DNA of 14,653 nucleotides. It comes from Myxococcota bacterium. GTDB lineage: Bacteria; Myxococcota; Polyangia; GCA-2747355; JAKLHH01. Positions 12,888 through 14,653 of the stretch are shown piece by piece (positions within the stretch are counted from its first letter, which is position 1; every line of letters begins with the position of its first letter). Below the pieces are notes generated by a model that made no database searches, was not told the DNA's origin, and saw only the letters and a list, made by a program, of their open reading frames with translations. The stretch lies in the NCBI GenBank assembly GCA_022710245.1, contig JAKLHH010000056.1, positions 1-14,653 of the forward strand. Direction: 5' to 3'. A program made the translations under genes and the position numbers.

Positions 12888-14653
12888 CTACTCGAGGGTC
12901 GCCTGCGCGACCCAGCGCCGGTACGACGCCACGACCTGGGCGCCCTTCGGGAACGGCACGCCGATGAAGACCAGCGAGTTCGACGAGGAGACGTAGTCGA
13001 ACCCGCTCACGCGGCTGCGCTGCAGCGTGGTCTGGTCCACGGCGACCGCGATCGAGGCGCTGATCGGCACGTAGCGCAGGATGGCCGGGCTCGCCGCGCC
13101 GGCGATGGCGTCGATCATCGTCTGCAGGGTGGCGCCGAGGTTCTTCTGGCAGATGTCGGCGGTCATGCCCTGCGTCGCCTTCACCACCTCGAAGTAGCCG
13201 TGCGCGATCTCCATGTCGCCGAGGTCGCACTGGTTGTTGCAGATCGACCCGATCAGGTGCACGACGGCCTTCGCCTGCGCGCCCCAGGCCGCGCTCTTGC
13301 CGGTGAAGAGGTCGATCTCGGGCTTGACCAGCGCGTCGGTCTGCGTCTGCACGGCCGCCGGCAGCGCGCAGGTCTGGTAGTAGTTCATGCTGTCGCTGAT
13401 CGTGTTCTCCCAGTTCTGATCGTTCTCGTCAGTGGCGACGATGATGACCAGCGTCGCGTCGGGACGGATCTTGGCCGGGTCGTTGGCCGTGCGCGGGAGG
13501 TGGTTCTCCACCGCCTTGCGCGCGTTGAGGAGCCCGTACTCGGAGCCGCCCTCGTAGTTGGGCGGGTTGATCGCGCAGGCGGAGAAGATCGTCTGCTCGC
13601 TCGGCAGCAGGAAGCGGTCGGTGCCGCCCGGGTCGGTGACGTTGGTCGCCAGGCTGCTGCAGAACTTCCCGTTGTGCGACTTGCCGACGCTGGTCACCGC
13701 GATGCGGAAGTCGAGGCCCGAGCTCACCGCGCGCGCGAAGAAGTCCACCGCGTTCTTGGCCACGTCCTGGCGGTTGTCGGACATGGAGCCCGACTCGTCG
13801 ATCACCCAGATGATGTCCGCGACCGGGTTCGAGGTGAGCAGGAAGGGGTCGCACTCGACGGTGTCAGTGTCGGCGTCGGTGGCGAGGCCGGTGCCGTTCG
13901 AGAGGTCGTCGAGGTGGAAGCCGGTGGCGTTCTTCGGGTCGGCCGCCATCTCGGTGGTCGCCACGCCGCCCATCACCAGCAGCCGCCCGTCCGTGCGCAG
14001 CAGCGTCTGCAGACGGACGGCGTAGCCGATCGAGGAGGGGCCGAACGGCGCCGGCACCTTGCTCACCTTCTTGCCGAGGAGCGCCTCGAAGATGGCGTTG
14101 CGCACCGCGCCCGGGTTCTGCGCCACGGTGAGCTGGAGCGCGAGCTCGGTGGAGCGCACGGTGGGGTACTTGTCGTGGCTCGTCCCCGGCGTGCCCGAGG
14201 AGACCTGGCTCAGCACCGACTTGCCCGGCAGCTTGTTGAGCCGGGTGATGATCGCCTCCGACGCCTTCACCACGTCCGGGTCCGGCGTCGGCATCGAGAC
14301 GATGAAGCCGGCGACCCCCGAGGCGGGGTCGTTCAGATCGAAGCTCGCGCCCGCCTCCAGCGCCGCCGCGCCGTCGACGCCGATCTCGCCGTAGCTGGAG
14401 CTCTTCTCCAGCGCGAGCTTCCACTTGCCCAGGCTCGACTTCTGGAACTGCAGCGGCTTGAGGCCCTTGTTCGAGGTCTCGTCGGGCTTGTGGCAGATGA
14501 AGGTGGGCAGGAGGTTGTCCGCCTTGCCGCCGGGGAAGGTCACCTTCTTCTTCGGATCGGTCTCGCCGGCCGAGCAGAGGAAGTCGACGGGCGGCGTGCA
14601 CTTGCCGCCGGAGCAGGTCTGGCCCTTGCCGCAGCCGCTCGCCTCGGCCTTGC
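12888..14653 (-). CDS. von Willebrand factor A domain protein with cysteine-rich N-terminus, 5' truncated
   Basis: The frame is open to the right edge, so the start lies outside; 588 residues are visible. The internal GTG at 14541-14543 is probably not the start because the preceding 36 residues continue a cysteine module (SGCGKGQTCSGGKCTP). Residues 37-260 of the visible part form a long region without a named domain. The vWA domain follows: ADIIWVIDESGSMSDNRQDV contains the MIDAS motif D-x-S-G-S (visible residues 285-289), and LVIIVATDENDQNW holds the later metal-site Asp. Several cysteines lie in this half (SACAINPP, TCALPAA, SICNNQCD). A final beta-type region closes the protein (VPISASIAVAV). 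The metal-dependent vWA domain usually mediates protein binding or adhesion. The cysteines suggest an extracytoplasmic location. The sequence resembles large vWA proteins seen often in Myxococcota, with unknown ligand. Confidence 0.9.
   Translation of the reverse strand, partial: KAEASGCGKGQTCSGGKCTPPVDFLCSAGETDPKKKVTFPGGKADNLLPTFICHKPDETSNKGLKPLQFQKSSLGKWKLALEKSSSYGEIGVDGAAALEAGASFDLNDPASGVAGFIVSMPTPDPDVVKASEAIITRLNKLPGKSVLSQVSSGTPGTSHDKYPTVRSTELALQLTVAQNPGAVRNAIFEALLGKKVSKVPAPFGPSSIGYAVRLQTLLRTDGRLLVMGGVATTEMAADPKNATGFHLDDLSNGTGLATDADTDTVECDPFLLTSNPVADIIWVIDESGSMSDNRQDVAKNAVDFFARAVSSGLDFRIAVTSVGKSHNGKFCSSLATNVTDPGGTDRFLLPSEQTIFSACAINPPNYEGGSEYGLLNARKAVENHLPRTANDPAKIRPDATLVIIVATDENDQNWENTISDSMNYYQTCALPAAVQTQTDALVKPEIDLFTGKSAAWGAQAKAVVHLIGSICNNQCDLGDMEIAHGYFEVVKATQGMTADICQKNLGATLQTMIDAIAGAASPAILRYVPISASIAVAVDQTTLQRSRVSGFDYVSSSNSLVFIGVPFPKGAQVVASYRRWVAQATLE

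Overview
The window suggests a high-GC deltaproteobacterial-type genome, most likely Myxococcota. This is inferred from the strongly G/C-biased third codon positions, the use of GTG and TTG starts, a Lon protease, a hybrid histidine kinase, several lipoproteins with Asp/Ala/Pro-rich or Pro-Thr linkers and many cysteines, a von Willebrand factor A protein with a cysteine-rich N-terminus, and well-formed sigma-54 promoters. No rRNA, tRNA, IS element, CRISPR array or phage gene was seen.

Layout. 1-555: 3' part of a two-domain VOC (glyoxalase-like) protein. 669-846: the frame-broken 3' end of a cysteine-rich protein gene, running 8 bases into the end of the next gene. 839-2725 (minus): membrane-bound hybrid histidine kinase with a C-terminal receiver. 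2997-4004 (plus, divergent): exported protein with a predicted beta-barrel C-terminal half. 4201-6606: ATP-dependent protease Lon. 6809-7897 and 8144-9148: tandem paralogous cysteine-rich lipoproteins. Each has its own -24/-12 (sigma-54) promoter and a shared dyad element about 90-135 bases upstream of the predicted transcription start. 9194-10405: LVIVD-type beta-propeller lipoprotein. 10408-11151 (minus): Tat-exported cupredoxin-like protein. 11297-12866: probable three-gene operon of a cysteine-rich lipoprotein, a stand-alone LeuA-type regulatory domain (ATGA overlap) and a small cupin. 12888-14653 (minus, 5' end outside the window): von Willebrand factor A domain protein.

How the parts fit. 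Lon, the kinase and the VOC protein are ordinary housekeeping or regulatory genes. The rest of the window is mostly cell-envelope or secreted proteins. Disulfide-type cysteine modules recur in the tandem lipoproteins, the 11297 lipoprotein, the vWA protein and the broken remnant at 669-846. The most informative signal is the duplicated lipoprotein pair with duplicated sigma-54 promoters, which implies that an activator (enhancer-binding protein) outside this window switches these surface proteins on together. The second unusual feature is a cytoplasmic LeuA-type regulatory domain, without a catalytic barrel, translationally coupled to a lipoprotein. Their biological roles cannot be read from the sequence.
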